This document shows, in pieces, positions 1 to 8,995 of a stretch of 11,567 nt of DNA. The DNA is taken from the NCBI GenBank assembly GCA_024958995.1, contig JANXGZ010000088.1, positions 1 to 11,567 on the forward strand, in the 5' to 3' direction. Below the pieces are notes generated by a model. The model was not told the DNA's origin and made no database searches. It saw only the letters and a program-made list of their open reading frames with translations. A program made the position numbers and the translations under genes. Every line of letters begins with the position of its first letter. The stretch's first letter is position 1. The DNA comes from Methylococcales bacterium. GTDB taxonomy: Bacteria > Pseudomonadota > Gammaproteobacteria > Methylococcales > UBA1147.

Positions 1-461
1 CGGAGGCCCTCAACCGGCTGCTGAAGGAATTCAAGATGACTCACCAACAGGTAGCGGATTCAGTCGGGAAATCACGAACCACGATAACCAACTTGTTGCG
101 GCTGATGGATCTTCAGGCGCGAGTGAAAACCTGCCTGCAGGATGGGTCGATTGAAATGGGTCACGCAAGGGCTCTACTCGGGCTTCGAGGGCTATTGCAG
201 GTCCAAGCGGCAGAAAGGATCATGGCCCAGGGCCTCAGTGTCAGGGCAACCGAGAAACTGGTCAGGGATCTGCAGGCTAAGGGAACCGACGAGCGGGAGG
301 CGGCGGTTACGGATCCGGATATCAAAGCGCTACAGACACGGATCAGCGAAAAACTCGGGGCTCGGGTTTCCATTCAACACAAGCCGAGTGGGAAAGGCCG
401 GCTGGTGATCCGCTACAACACAGTGGACGAACTGGAAGGGGTTCTGGACCGACTCAAATGA
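1..461 (+). CDS. parB: Chromosome-partitioning protein ParB, C-terminal part (5' end outside window)
   Basis: ParB binds parS sites near the origin and, with the ATPase ParA, segregates the newly copied chromosome. The reading frame is already open at the left edge (codons from base 3: E-A-L-N-R-L-L-K-E-F), so the ATG at 36 is an internal methionine and the gene starts upstream. What is visible is the central helix-turn-helix (THQQVADSVGKSRTTITNLL), the following family-typical segment with GHARALLGL, and a C-terminal dimerisation domain ending in VDELEGVLDRLK before TGA at 459-461. The N-terminal CTP-binding domain with the GERR-type motif must lie outside the window. Its position directly before the atp operon matches the parA-parB-atp order of non-enteric gammaproteobacteria, which supports a chromosomal rather than plasmid ParB. 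The family call is secure; only completeness is unknown. Confidence 0.95.
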   Translation, partial: EALNRLLKEFKMTHQQVADSVGKSRTTITNLLRLMDLQARVKTCLQDGSIEMGHARALLGLRGLLQVQAAERIMAQGLSVRATEKLVRDLQAKGTDEREAAVTDPDIKALQTRISEKLGARVSIQHKPSGKGRLVIRYNTVDELEGVLDRLK

Positions 462-604
462 CTACCTTCAAGGGTCTCGGCCATTGGCGGGTGAAAAGGG
501 CCCGACTCATTTTGGAGCGCGACTGTCTATTCCGTGCACAAGTCCCTTGAATCAGACGAATTAACCGTATAGAATAGTTCGTTGTTTTGGGCGGAGATTT
601 CCTG
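462..604. other. parB-atpI intergenic region
   Basis: This 143-base gap carries the presumed atp promoter (see separate entry). Near its left side there is an imperfect hairpin: GGGTC and GGCC (472-482) can pair with GGCC and GACTC (499-508), followed by ATTTT. That could be a weak terminator for the parAB unit, but the stem is interrupted and the loop is 16 bases, so I give it low weight. No coding sequence is credible here. Confidence 0.5.
547..575 (+). promoter_or_regulatory. Probable sigma-70 promoter of the atp operon
   Basis: TTGAAT at 547-552 (4 of 6 matches to TTGACA) and TAGAAT at 570-575 (5 of 6 matches to TATAAT) are separated by exactly 17 bases. Transcription would begin near 582, leaving a leader of roughly 20 bases before the atpI start at 605. 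In E. coli the main atp promoter also lies just upstream of atpI. The assignment is from sequence match and position only. Confidence 0.6.
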
Positions 605-1006
605 TTGATCGGTGGTGATCCATTCATTGCGATCCGGAAAATTCTGGCGGTACAGGCAAGCGTTTCGATCGTGGTGCCAGCTTTGATGCTGGTATTTTTT
701 GGTTGGGCGGATGCCCGATCCGGGTTCCTGGGAGCGTTGATCGGTTTTATCCCGAGCCTTTGCTTTGCCTTGCGGATCATTGTAACGAAAGCTAAATCCG
801 CGAAACACACCGTACGTGCTTTTTACTCCGGTGAAGCGATGAAGATCGTCATCACGGCGGGGCTGTTTGTGTGTGTGTTTCAATTACCAAACATTTTATA
901 TGGACCGCTGTTTGCAGGGTTTGCGGCGGTGATTTCAGTATTTTGGTTCGCGCTGTTATTCAGTCGAACAGAGAGTGATGCGAGAAATGTCAACAGAAGC
1001 TCATGA
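605..1006 (+). CDS. atpI: ATP synthase protein I (AtpI)
   Basis: AtpI is the small membrane protein encoded first in most F-ATPase operons. It is not part of the finished enzyme and is thought to assist c-ring assembly or stability. The product is about 133 residues with four hydrophobic stretches (from this start, about 19-34, 41-58, 78-94 and 99-119). Before the third lies the family-typical Y-S-G-E-A-M-K segment (residues 74-80). There is no ATG start. I chose TTG at 605 because GGCGGAG (590-596) sits 8 bases before it. TTG at 587, in the same frame, would add six residues but has no such site. The 3' end overlaps the beginning of atpB by 20 bases, so the two are probably translationally coupled. 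Sequence conservation in this family is low, so the call rests on topology and position as much as on motifs. Confidence 0.88.
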   Translation: MIGGDPFIAIRKILAVQASVSIVVPALMLVFFGWADARSGFLGALIGFIPSLCFALRIIVTKAKSAKHTVRAFYSGEAMKIVITAGLFVCVFQLPNILYGPLFAGFAAVISVFWFALLFSRTESDARNVNRSS

Positions 1007-1763
1007 TACGGGTGGGGCAAGCGGATACATCATCCACCACTTAACGCCGTTATCAACTGGAGAGGGGTTCTGGACCGTCCATCTGGATACGCTGTTTTTT
1101 TCCGGATTTTTGGGCGCATTTTTCCTTTTCTGGTTTCATTTGGCCGCCAGCCGAGCGACTTCGGGAGTTCCCGGCGGGCTTCAGAATTTCGCCGAGATGC
1201 TCGTCGAATTCGTTGATACCCAAGTCAAGGATAGTTTTCACGGCAAGAGTGCCTTGATTGCTCCCCTGGCGCTGACCATTTTCGTTTGGGTCTTCCTGAT
1301 GAATTTCATGGACTTATTGCCGGTTGATCTTTTGCCTTGGCTTGGTTCGATGATGGGTCTCGAATACCTGCGTGTGGTGCCGACTACCGATCTTAACGCC
1401 ACATTCGCAATGTCCATCAGCGTGTTCATCCTGATTATTTTTTACAGCATCAAGATCAAGGGGGTTATCGGTTTCGGAAAGGAGTTGGCGTTCCAGCCGT
1501 TCGGTCCCTGGCTATTGCCCTTCAACCTGTTGCTCAAGGTTGTTGAAGAAATTGCCAAACCCATTTCGCTCGGGCTTCGTCTTTTTGGCAACCTTTACGC
1601 CGGTGAGCTTATTTTCATGCTGATTGCTCTGCTTCCGTGGTGGGGTCAATGGCTGTTGAGCTTTCCGTGGGCGGTATTTCATATTCTCATCATCACGCTG
1701 CAGGCGTTCATATTCATGGTTCTGACGATTGTCTATCTGAGTATGGCGCATGAGGATCATTAA
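987..1763 (+). CDS. atpB: F1Fo ATP synthase subunit a
   Basis: Subunit a forms the two proton half-channels beside the c-ring in the inner membrane. The 258-residue product shows family landmarks from end to end: ATSGVPG after the first membrane helix, VKDSFHGKSALIAPLALTIF, LRVVPTTDLN, SLGLRLFGNLYAGELIF and FHILIITLQAFIF. The essential stator arginine (R210 in E. coli) is R198 here. The glutamate (E219) and histidine (H245) of the exit channel are kept as E207 and H232. The protein ends SMAHEDH, close to the E. coli end. Starts at 975 (GTG) and 978 (ATG) are in frame. I prefer ATG 987, giving MSTEAHD, because a GAGAG lies 11 bases before it and only 2 bases before 978; the site is weak and the choice is not certain. 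The start lies inside the 3' end of atpI. Confidence 0.98.
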   Translation: MSTEAHDTGGASGYIIHHLTPLSTGEGFWTVHLDTLFFSGFLGAFFLFWFHLAASRATSGVPGGLQNFAEMLVEFVDTQVKDSFHGKSALIAPLALTIFVWVFLMNFMDLLPVDLLPWLGSMMGLEYLRVVPTTDLNATFAMSISVFILIIFYSIKIKGVIGFGKELAFQPFGPWLLPFNLLLKVVEEIAKPISLGLRLFGNLYAGELIFMLIALLPWWGQWLLSFPWAVFHILIITLQAFIFMVLTIVYLSMAHEDH

Positions 1764-1820
1764 ACGTTTGATTCATCTTTTTTCAATCGCTTCATTATTA
1801 CGTAGGATTTCGGAGGTAAC
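1764..1820 (+). promoter_or_regulatory. U-rich translation initiation region and strong ribosome binding site of atpE
   Basis: The atpB-atpE gap is 57 bases. Bases 1767-1800 are T-rich (19 of 34) and poor in G. They are followed by CGGAGGT at 1811-1817, three bases before the ATG. In E. coli the atpE initiation region is unusually strong because of an unstructured U-rich stretch upstream of the Shine-Dalgarno site, which allows the c-subunit to be made in excess over a. The same arrangement is seen here; the functional parallel is inferred. Confidence 0.55.
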
Positions 1821-2105
1821 ATGGAACTCGCACAATTAATCGCAGACGTACAGGGCATGACCGCCATCGCTGTTGGCTTGGTTCTTGGCATGGGTGCAAT
1901 GGGCACCGCGATCGGCTTCGGTCTACTTGGTGGCCGCTTTCTCGAAGGTGCTGCTCGTCAGCCGGAAATGGTCCCGATGCTTCAGGTCAAGATGTTCATC
2001 GTTGCTGGTCTGCTCGACGCGGTAACCATGATCGGTGTCGGCCTGGCGCTCTTCTTCACCTTTGCTAACCCGTTCCTGTCAGCCGTCGAAGCCGCTGCAG
2101 GCTAA
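1821..2105 (+). CDS. atpE: F1Fo ATP synthase subunit c (proteolipid)
   Basis: Subunit c assembles into the rotating membrane ring that carries protons. The 94-residue product is a helical hairpin. Helix 1 contains a glycine/alanine-rich packing stretch (about residues 19-38), the polar loop carries the invariant R46-Q47-P48, and helix 2 has the ion-carrying carboxylate D66 in GLLDAVTMIG (D61 of E. coli). An aspartate followed by A67, without the Gln and Glu-Ser ligands of sodium rings, points to proton coupling. It is longer than the 79-residue E. coli protein because of a longer N-terminus and a short tail after FANPF, which is common outside the enterics. The start ATG has a nearly perfect GGAGG site (1812-1816). 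It lies between atpB and atpF with gaps of 57 and 43 bases, the widest early gaps in the operon. Confidence 0.98.
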   Translation: MELAQLIADVQGMTAIAVGLVLGMGAMGTAIGFGLLGGRFLEGAARQPEMVPMLQVKMFIVAGLLDAVTMIGVGLALFFTFANPFLSAVEAAAG

Positions 2106-2148
2106 AGGCTGCTTTATATAAATCGCTTTTAATCACGAGGATAAAACT

Positions 2149-2628
2149 GTGAGTATCAATGCGACTTTGATCGGCCAGATGATTACGTTCATGCTTCTGG
2201 TGTGGTTTACCATGAAGTATATTTGGCCGCCCTTGATCGATGCCCTTGAGGAACGTAAAAAGAAAATCGCCGAAGGTCTGGCCGCTGCAGAACGCGGGCA
2301 GTCCGATATGAGACTGGCCGAAAAGCGTGCTCAGGATGTGCTCAAGGATGCGAAAAGCCAAGCCGCGGATATCGTGGGCATGGCCCAGAAGCGTGCTTCT
2401 GAAATCGTCGAGGATTCCAAAGGGGATGCCCGTACGGAAGGAGACAGGCTGGTGGCGGCAGCTCAAGCCGAGATCGAGCACGAAGTCCAGCAAGTCAAGG
2501 ACGGACTGCGCCAGGAAGTATCCGAACTGGCGCTCGCGGCTGCAGAGCAGATTCTGCAAAAAGAGGTGGATCAGCAGGTTCACGCTGAAATGATCAAATC
2601 TGTTTCCGACCGACTCGGCAAGGGCTGA
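2149..2628 (+). CDS. atpF: F1Fo ATP synthase subunit b
   Basis: Subunit b dimers form the peripheral stalk that holds F1 against the torque of the rotor. The 159-residue product has one N-terminal membrane helix (about residues 5-25, ATLIGQMITFMLLVWFTMKY), then WPPL and the conserved R36. A long, highly charged Ala/Glu/Lys-rich coiled coil runs to the C-terminus, where it would contact delta. Length and layout match the 156-residue E. coli subunit. The start codon is GTG; the ATG seen at 2159 is out of frame. ACGAGG (2135-2140) lies 8 bases before the GTG. Only two bases separate its stop from the atpH start. Confidence 0.97.
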   Translation: MSINATLIGQMITFMLLVWFTMKYIWPPLIDALEERKKKIAEGLAAAERGQSDMRLAEKRAQDVLKDAKSQAADIVGMAQKRASEIVEDSKGDARTEGDRLVAAAQAEIEHEVQQVKDGLRQEVSELALAAAEQILQKEVDQQVHAEMIKSVSDRLGKG

Positions 2629-2630
2629 CA

Positions 2631-3167
2631 ATGAGCGAATTAGCGACATTGGCGCGGCCCTATGCGGAAGCTGTATTCAAGCGTGCCAAAGAGACTGACA
2701 CGGCCGAGCAATGGTCGGAGAACCTCGGGTTTCTGGCCATCACCATGCAGAATGAATCGCTGGCGGCGGCAGCGGACAACCCCAAGGTCGAGAAATCACG
2801 CCTTGTCGGTCTTCTTCTGGACATCGGTCAGGGACATCTCTCCAATGAAGGGATTAATTTTGTTCGGCTCCTCGTTGAAAACAAGCGGCTGAAACTGGTT
2901 TCGTACATCAGAGAGCTTTTCGAATCCTATCGTGCTGACGATGAAGGATATATTGAGGCGGAGGTCAGGACGGCTTTTCCGCTGACCGAAGAAGATGAAA
3001 AACAACTGGCTGAGACGATGGAAAACGTCCTGAAACGAAAAGTTCAATTCAATGTAGAGGAAGACAGGTCCCTGATTGGGGGTGTGATCGTCCGTGCGGG
3101 TGATACCGTGATTGATGCATCGGTGAGCGGACAGCTTCAGAAATTGGCCAAGCAACTCTACAGCTAG
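2631..3167 (+). CDS. atpH: F1Fo ATP synthase subunit delta
   Basis: Delta sits on top of F1 and links the alpha subunits to the b stalk. The 178-residue product begins MSELATLARPYAEAVF, the usual N-terminal helical domain signature (about residues 1-105), and includes the NFVRLLVENKRL stretch. The C-terminal part has the family's V-x-x-D-x-S-L-I-G-G-x-x-x-x-x-G-D-x-x-I-D-x-S-V pattern (residues about 141-165). Length agrees with E. coli (177). AAGGG (2620-2624), lying inside the end of atpF, is 6 bases before the ATG, so expression is probably coupled to atpF. The gap to atpA is 15 bases. Confidence 0.97.
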   Translation: MSELATLARPYAEAVFKRAKETDTAEQWSENLGFLAITMQNESLAAAADNPKVEKSRLVGLLLDIGQGHLSNEGINFVRLLVENKRLKLVSYIRELFESYRADDEGYIEAEVRTAFPLTEEDEKQLAETMENVLKRKVQFNVEEDRSLIGGVIVRAGDTVIDASVSGQLQKLAKQLYS

Positions 3168-3182
3168 AGTGAGAAAAGAATC

Positions 3183-4724
<1,542 letters not shown>

Positions 4725-4736
4725 GGAACGAGTCAG

Positions 4737-5600
4737 ATGGCGAGCGGAAAAGAAATCCGTACCAAGATTGCGAGTATCAAGAATACTCAGAAGATTACCC
4801 GGGCCATGGAAATGGTTGCGGCCAGCAAGATGCGGAAAACTCAGGATCGCATGCAGGCCACCCGGCCGTATTCGCTGAAGATCAGTCAGATCATTAACCA
4901 CTTGTCGCAATCGAATCCGGAATACAAGCACGATTTTTTGGTAGAGCGGGAAACGAAACGGATCGGGGTCATCATGATCTCTTCCGACCGGGGCCTATGC
5001 GGTGGTCTGAACGCCAATCTGTACAGGAGCGTGCTGCGGACCACCGAGGAATGGGAGGCCGCTGGTTCCGAGGTTGATTTTGCATGCATCGGGCAAAAAG
5101 GGGCCTCGTTTTTTTCCAATATCGGGGCCAATGTCGTTGCTCAGGCAACCAAGATCGGCGATACGCCGCATCTTGAGGACATTGTTGGCGTAATCAAGGT
5201 GGTGCTGGATGCGTACACAGAGGGCCGGATTGATGAGGTGCACCTTTGTCACAACGATTTCGTCAACACGATGATTCAGCAACCCGTTGTTCGGAAGCTA
5301 TTACCGATCGAACCGGAAGAGTTGGAAGAAGATCTGAGCGGCCACTGGGATTACATCTACGAGCCAGATGCCAAGGAAGTCCTGGACGGCCTGATGCCGA
5401 GATACATTGAGTCCATCGTTTACCAGGGAGTGGTCGAAAACAATGCCTCTGAACAGGCGGCCAGGATGGTTGCGATGAAGAGCGCATCAGACAACGCTGG
5501 AAAGCTGATCGACGAATTGCAGCTGATCTACAACAAGGAACGCCAGGCCGCAATTACACAGGAAATCTCGGAAATCGTCGGTGGCGCAGCGGCGGTATAA
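4737..5600 (+). CDS. atpG: F1Fo ATP synthase subunit gamma
   Basis: Gamma is the central rotor shaft that couples c-ring rotation to the three catalytic sites. The 287-residue product equals the E. coli length. The N-terminal helix is present (KEIRTKIASIKNTQKITRAMEMVAASKMRK), here as residues 5-34. The Rossmann-like middle contains SSDRGLCGGLN (about 81-91), and the C-terminal helix ends in ERQAAITQEISEIVGGAAAV. The two terminal helices form the coiled coil inside the alpha-beta hexamer. It lies 12 bases after atpA. A 49-base AT-rich gap follows before atpD, the largest gap on the F1 side of the operon. Confidence 0.98.
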   Translation: MASGKEIRTKIASIKNTQKITRAMEMVAASKMRKTQDRMQATRPYSLKISQIINHLSQSNPEYKHDFLVERETKRIGVIMISSDRGLCGGLNANLYRSVLRTTEEWEAAGSEVDFACIGQKGASFFSNIGANVVAQATKIGDTPHLEDIVGVIKVVLDAYTEGRIDEVHLCHNDFVNTMIQQPVVRKLLPIEPEELEEDLSGHWDYIYEPDAKEVLDGLMPRYIESIVYQGVVENNASEQAARMVAMKSASDNAGKLIDELQLIYNKERQAAITQEISEIVGGAAAV

Positions 5601-5649
5601 GGATTTTTCACTTAATTGAACTAACAGAGTTTTTTGCGAGGAACCAATT

Positions 5650-7035
5650 ATGAGTTCGGGTAAGATTGTCCAAATTATCGGCGCTGTGGTCGATGTGGAG
5701 TTTCCAAGAGAGTTGCTCCCAAAGGTATACGATGCACTGAAAGTCGAGAGTGCCGGCCTGACCCTTGAAGTTCAGCAGCAGCTTGGTGACGGGGTCGTTA
5801 GGACCATCGCCATGGGAACTACGGATGGCCTTAGCCGTGGCTTGGAAGTGGATAATACCGGTGAGCCGATCAAGGTGCCGGTTGGACAGGAAACCCTGGG
5901 CCGCATCATGAACGTACTGGGTGATCCGATCGACGAAAAAGGGGCGATCGGTGAAAAGGAATCCTGGGCGATCCATCGAAGCGCACCGAGCTATGACGAA
6001 CAGGCTGCAAACAACGATCTGCTCGAAACCGGCATCAAGGTGATCGATCTGATCAGCCCCTTCGCAAAAGGTGGCAAGGTGGGGTTGTTCGGAGGCGCCG
6101 GTGTAGGCAAGACCGTAAACATGATGGAGCTGATCCGGAACATCGCGATCGAGCACAGTGGTTTCTCGGTTTTTGCCGGTGTAGGTGAACGGACCCGGGA
6201 AGGGAACGATTTCTACCACGAAATGACCGACAGCAACGTAATCGACAAAGTGTCGCTGGTTTATGGACAGATGAACGAGCCCCCGGGCAACCGCCTCCGC
6301 GTGGCCCTGACCGGGCTGACCATGGCCGAATACTTCCGTGACGAAGGTCGTGACGTTCTGTTCTTCGTTGACAACATTTACCGATATACGCTGGCGGGAA
6401 CCGAGGTATCGGCACTGCTGGGCCGCATGCCATCGGCGGTGGGATATCAGCCGAACCTGGCTGAAGAAATGGGAACTCTACAGGAACGGATTACCTCAAC
6501 CAAGACGGGCTCGATTACTTCGATCCAGGCCATCTACGTACCTGCTGACGATCTGACGGACCCCTCACCGGCCACCACCTTTGCTCACCTTGACGCGACC
6601 GTGGTTTTATCCCGTCAGATCGCCGAACTGGGGATTTACCCGGCGGTGGATCCGCTGGATTCCACCAGTCGGCAGCTGGACCCGCTGGTCATTGGGCAGG
6701 AGCACTATGATGTTACCCGGGCGGTTCAGGGAACCCTCCAGAAATACAAGGAACTGCGCGATATCATCGCCATCTTAGGTATGGATGAATTGTCCGAGGA
6801 AGATAAGCTCACAGTTACCCGGGCACGTAAAATCCAGAAATTCCTGTCGCAGCCGTTCTTTGTGGCCGAAGTATTCACCGGGACCCCGGGCAAATACGTC
6901 TCCCTTAAGGACACGATTGCCGGCTTCAAGGGAATCATCGACGGTGAATACGATGATGTTCCGGAACAGGCCTTCTACATGGTCGGTACCATTGACGAGG
7001 CCTTGGAAAAAGCAAAAGGTATGGCAGCGGCATAA
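5650..7035 (+). CDS. atpD: F1Fo ATP synthase subunit beta (catalytic)
   Basis: Beta carries the catalytic sites for ATP synthesis or hydrolysis. The 461-residue product shows the P-loop GGAGVGKT at 148-155 with K154 and T155. The catalytic glutamate and adjacent arginine are E180-R181 in GVGERTREG, and the Walker B segment is DVLFFVDNIYRY with D241. The DELSEEDK loop (about residue 380), which contacts gamma and epsilon during the rotary cycle, is also present. The numbering is one less than in E. coli at these positions. A GCGAGGAAC site (5636-5644) precedes the ATG. The domain order is N-terminal barrel, central nucleotide-binding domain and C-terminal helices. The stop is two bases before atpC. 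The gene looks fully intact. Confidence 0.99.
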   Translation: MSSGKIVQIIGAVVDVEFPRELLPKVYDALKVESAGLTLEVQQQLGDGVVRTIAMGTTDGLSRGLEVDNTGEPIKVPVGQETLGRIMNVLGDPIDEKGAIGEKESWAIHRSAPSYDEQAANNDLLETGIKVIDLISPFAKGGKVGLFGGAGVGKTVNMMELIRNIAIEHSGFSVFAGVGERTREGNDFYHEMTDSNVIDKVSLVYGQMNEPPGNRLRVALTGLTMAEYFRDEGRDVLFFVDNIYRYTLAGTEVSALLGRMPSAVGYQPNLAEEMGTLQERITSTKTGSITSIQAIYVPADDLTDPSPATTFAHLDATVVLSRQIAELGIYPAVDPLDSTSRQLDPLVIGQEHYDVTRAVQGTLQKYKELRDIIAILGMDELSEEDKLTVTRARKIQKFLSQPFFVAEVFTGTPGKYVSLKDTIAGFKGIIDGEYDDVPEQAFYMVGTIDEALEKAKGMAAA

Positions 7036-7037
7036 TC

Positions 7038-7457
7038 ATGACAATGACCATTCATGTTGATATCGTGAGCGCGGAAAAGGAGATTTTTTCCGGGCTCGCC
7101 GAGATGGTGTTTGCGCCTGCTGAAATGGGGGAAGTTGGGATCTCGCCGCGGCATGCGCAGTTGATTACCCGTCTGAATCCCGGTGAGGTTAGGGTGAAAA
7201 CGAGTGAAGGAGAATATCCGTTTTACGTTTCCGGCGGATTACTCGAAGTACAGCCACACGTAGTCACCATTTTAGCTGATACTGCGATGAGGGCTAAGGA
7301 CATTGATGAAGCGGCTGCACTTGAAGCCAAGGCCCGAGCTGAAGAAGCCTTGGCTGACAAGACGGGTAAGATCGATTACGCTAGGGCCCAGGCAGAGCTG
7401 GCAGAAGCGGTTATGCAGCTGAGGACGCTGGACCGGTTCAGAAAGCGCGGTTCCTGA
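7038..7457 (+). CDS. atpC: F1Fo ATP synthase subunit epsilon
   Basis: Epsilon binds gamma at the foot of the rotor and can inhibit ATP hydrolysis through its mobile C-terminal helices. The 139-residue product has the N-terminal beta-sandwich (about 1-86), with VDIVSAEKEIFSG, the conserved GEVGISPRHAQLIT stretch and YVSGGLLEVQP. It is followed by an Ala/Glu-rich helical hairpin (about 90-135). Length equals the E. coli subunit. ATG 7038 starts two bases after atpD; ATG 7044 is a possible alternative that loses two residues. It is the last gene of the operon, with the terminator beginning 24 bases after its stop. Confidence 0.97.
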   Translation: MTMTIHVDIVSAEKEIFSGLAEMVFAPAEMGEVGISPRHAQLITRLNPGEVRVKTSEGEYPFYVSGGLLEVQPHVVTILADTAMRAKDIDEAAALEAKARAEEALADKTGKIDYARAQAELAEAVMQLRTLDRFRKRGS

Positions 7458-7480
7458 ACAAAAAGTCCGCTTGCGGCTAA

Positions 7481-7520
7481 GACCCGGCAAAAGCCCCGCA
7501 GGGCTTCTGCCGGGTCTTTT
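7481..7520 (+). terminator. Strong intrinsic terminator of the atp operon
   Basis: GACCCGGCA (7481-7489) pairs perfectly with TGCCGGGTC (7508-7516). Inside it AAGCCC (7491-7496) pairs with GGGCTT (7501-7506) around a CGCA loop. TTTT follows directly at 7517-7520. The long GC-rich stem plus T-run is a textbook Rho-independent terminator and separates the atp operon from glmUS. Confidence 0.92.
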
Positions 7521-7568
7521 GGTTTCAGGCGTTTGCCGGCAACGCTAGGATCTGATTTTGTCAGCCGA

Positions 7569-7574
7569 TATAAT
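7569..7574 (+). promoter_or_regulatory. Candidate -10 element for glmU
   Basis: A perfect TATAAT lies after the atp terminator and 34 bases before the glmU ATG. Transcription would start near 7581. I see no good -35 hexamer at 16-18 bases upstream and no extended -10 TG, so either an activator helps or the match is fortuitous. Some promoter is needed here because a strong terminator precedes the gene. Confidence 0.4.
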
Positions 7575-7608
7575 TCGTTCCAATGTATTATTTCTTTCCG
7601 GAAGGTTG

Positions 7609-8994
7609 ATGAAGAAAGAGGCTGATCTGAAGACGATTATCCTGGCAGCTGGCCAGGGCACACGGATGAAATCAATTATACCCAAGGTGCTGCATAGGAT
7701 TGCGGGCAGACCGCTTCTGGAGCACGTGCATGCCCTTGCTGTCGGCCTTGAGTCGGCGGACATCACCGTCGTTTATGGCCATCAGGGCGACAAGGTCCGG
7801 CAGCAACTGACGCACCTGAAAACGAACTGGGTCGAGCAGCGTGAGCAGCTTGGCACCGGCCATGCCGTAAGGCAGGTTTCAGATGCAATCGGCGACGAAC
7901 AGACAGTCCTCGTACTTTATGGGGATGTACCACTTTTGAGAAAGGAGACTGTTCAGAGACTGATCGCCGTGCCCGATGACAACACGCTCGGGTTGTTGAC
8001 AGTCGTCTTGGGAGACCCTTCGGGCTATGGGCGTATCGTGCGGAATTCGGAGACTCAACGGGTAGAGAGAATCGTTGAAGAGAAGGATGCAACGCCAGAG
8101 GAGAAAGAACTGTCGGAGGTTAACACCGGCATCATGGCCTTTAAGGGGGAGCGGTTGAAAAAGTGGCTGTCGGAGTTGGGTAACACGAATGCGCAAGGCG
8201 AATACTATCTTACCGATGTAGTTGCGTTGGCGGTCAAGGATGGCTGCCACATCAATGCGATCGAGGTCTTGGACGAAGAAGAGGTACTCGGTGTCAACGA
8301 CCGGATCCAGCTCGCACACTTGGAGCGGGTGCTGCAACAGCGGCAGGCGCGGGCATTGATGGCGGCCGGTGTGACCCTCGCGGACCCGAGACGTTTTGAT
8401 GTTCGCGGTGAAATTGTTCTTGATGGCCAGGATATTGAAATTGACATCAATGTCATTGTCGAGGGAAGGGTCATTCTGGGCGAAAATGTCCGGATCGGGC
8501 CCAATTGCGTGCTGAAGAACTGCGTAGTGGGCAATAATGTCGAGATCATGGCTAATTCGGTCATCGAGGATGCTAGCATTGGCAGTTCCAGCCGGATTGG
8601 CCCGTTCGCCAGAATTCGTCCGGGCACGGAACTAGGCGATCACGTCCATGTCGGGAACTTCGTTGAAATCAAGAAATCGGTGGTTAACAGCCAGTCAAAG
8701 ATCAATCATCTGAGCTATATCGGCGATAGCATGGTCGGATCTCGGGTTAATATTGGTGCGGGGACTATTACCTGCAACTATGACGGTGCAAACAAATCGC
8801 GGACGGTCATCGAGGATGATGTATTCGTTGGTTCCGATACGCAGCTTGTTGCTCCTGTCCGGGTGGCCAGGAATTCGACGATCGGTGCCGGTTCAACCAT
8901 CACCAAAGATACCCCGGAGGGGCAGTTGTCGATAAGCCGTAGCCGCCAGGTATCAGTGAAGGGATGGGTTCGGCCACGGAAAAAGGGCTCATAG
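7609..8994 (+). CDS. glmU: Bifunctional GlmU: GlcN-1-P N-acetyltransferase / GlcNAc-1-P uridyltransferase
   Basis: GlmU makes UDP-GlcNAc, the precursor of peptidoglycan and lipopolysaccharide, by acetylating glucosamine-1-phosphate and then transferring UMP from UTP. The 461-residue product has the N-terminal nucleotidyltransferase signature LAAGQGTRM with K26 (residues about 12-26), YGDVPLL with the metal-binding D106, GYGRIVR, NTGIMAF and N230. From about 265 on there is the left-handed beta-helix of hexapeptide repeats. Its acetyltransferase catalytic histidine is H367 in KINHLSYIGD, followed by NIGAGTITCNYDG. I chose ATG 7609 after GGAAGG (7600-7605). The spacing is short at 3 bases, but the next in-frame start (TTG 7558) adds 17 non-family residues and would put the start codon upstream of the likely transcription start. 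glmS begins one base after the stop. Confidence 0.97.
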   Translation: MKKEADLKTIILAAGQGTRMKSIIPKVLHRIAGRPLLEHVHALAVGLESADITVVYGHQGDKVRQQLTHLKTNWVEQREQLGTGHAVRQVSDAIGDEQTVLVLYGDVPLLRKETVQRLIAVPDDNTLGLLTVVLGDPSGYGRIVRNSETQRVERIVEEKDATPEEKELSEVNTGIMAFKGERLKKWLSELGNTNAQGEYYLTDVVALAVKDGCHINAIEVLDEEEVLGVNDRIQLAHLERVLQQRQARALMAAGVTLADPRRFDVRGEIVLDGQDIEIDINVIVEGRVILGENVRIGPNCVLKNCVVGNNVEIMANSVIEDASIGSSSRIGPFARIRPGTELGDHVHVGNFVEIKKSVVNSQSKINHLSYIGDSMVGSRVNIGAGTITCNYDGANKSRTVIEDDVFVGSDTQLVAPVRVARNSTIGAGSTITKDTPEGQLSISRSRQVSVKGWVRPRKKGS

Positions 8995-8995
8995 C

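Noticed and set aside
36..461. Treating ATG 36 as the start of a complete 141-residue gene
   Set aside because: The frame is open to the left edge and the preceding residues continue the ParB alignment, so the gene is a left-truncated parB.
2065..2649. Long minus-strand open frame of 194 codons opposite atpF
   Set aside because: It lies entirely across atpF and the gene boundaries, has no recognisable motif, and mirrors the codon pattern of the plus-strand gene; it is a shadow frame.
5608..6219. Minus-strand open frame of 203 codons opposite atpD
   Set aside because: It overlaps the highly conserved beta subunit P-loop region, has no ribosome site and no family resemblance; it is a shadow frame.
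7558..7608. TTG 7558 as the start of glmU
   Set aside because: It would add 17 residues not typical of GlmU, and the start codon would lie upstream of the transcription start expected from the TATAAT.
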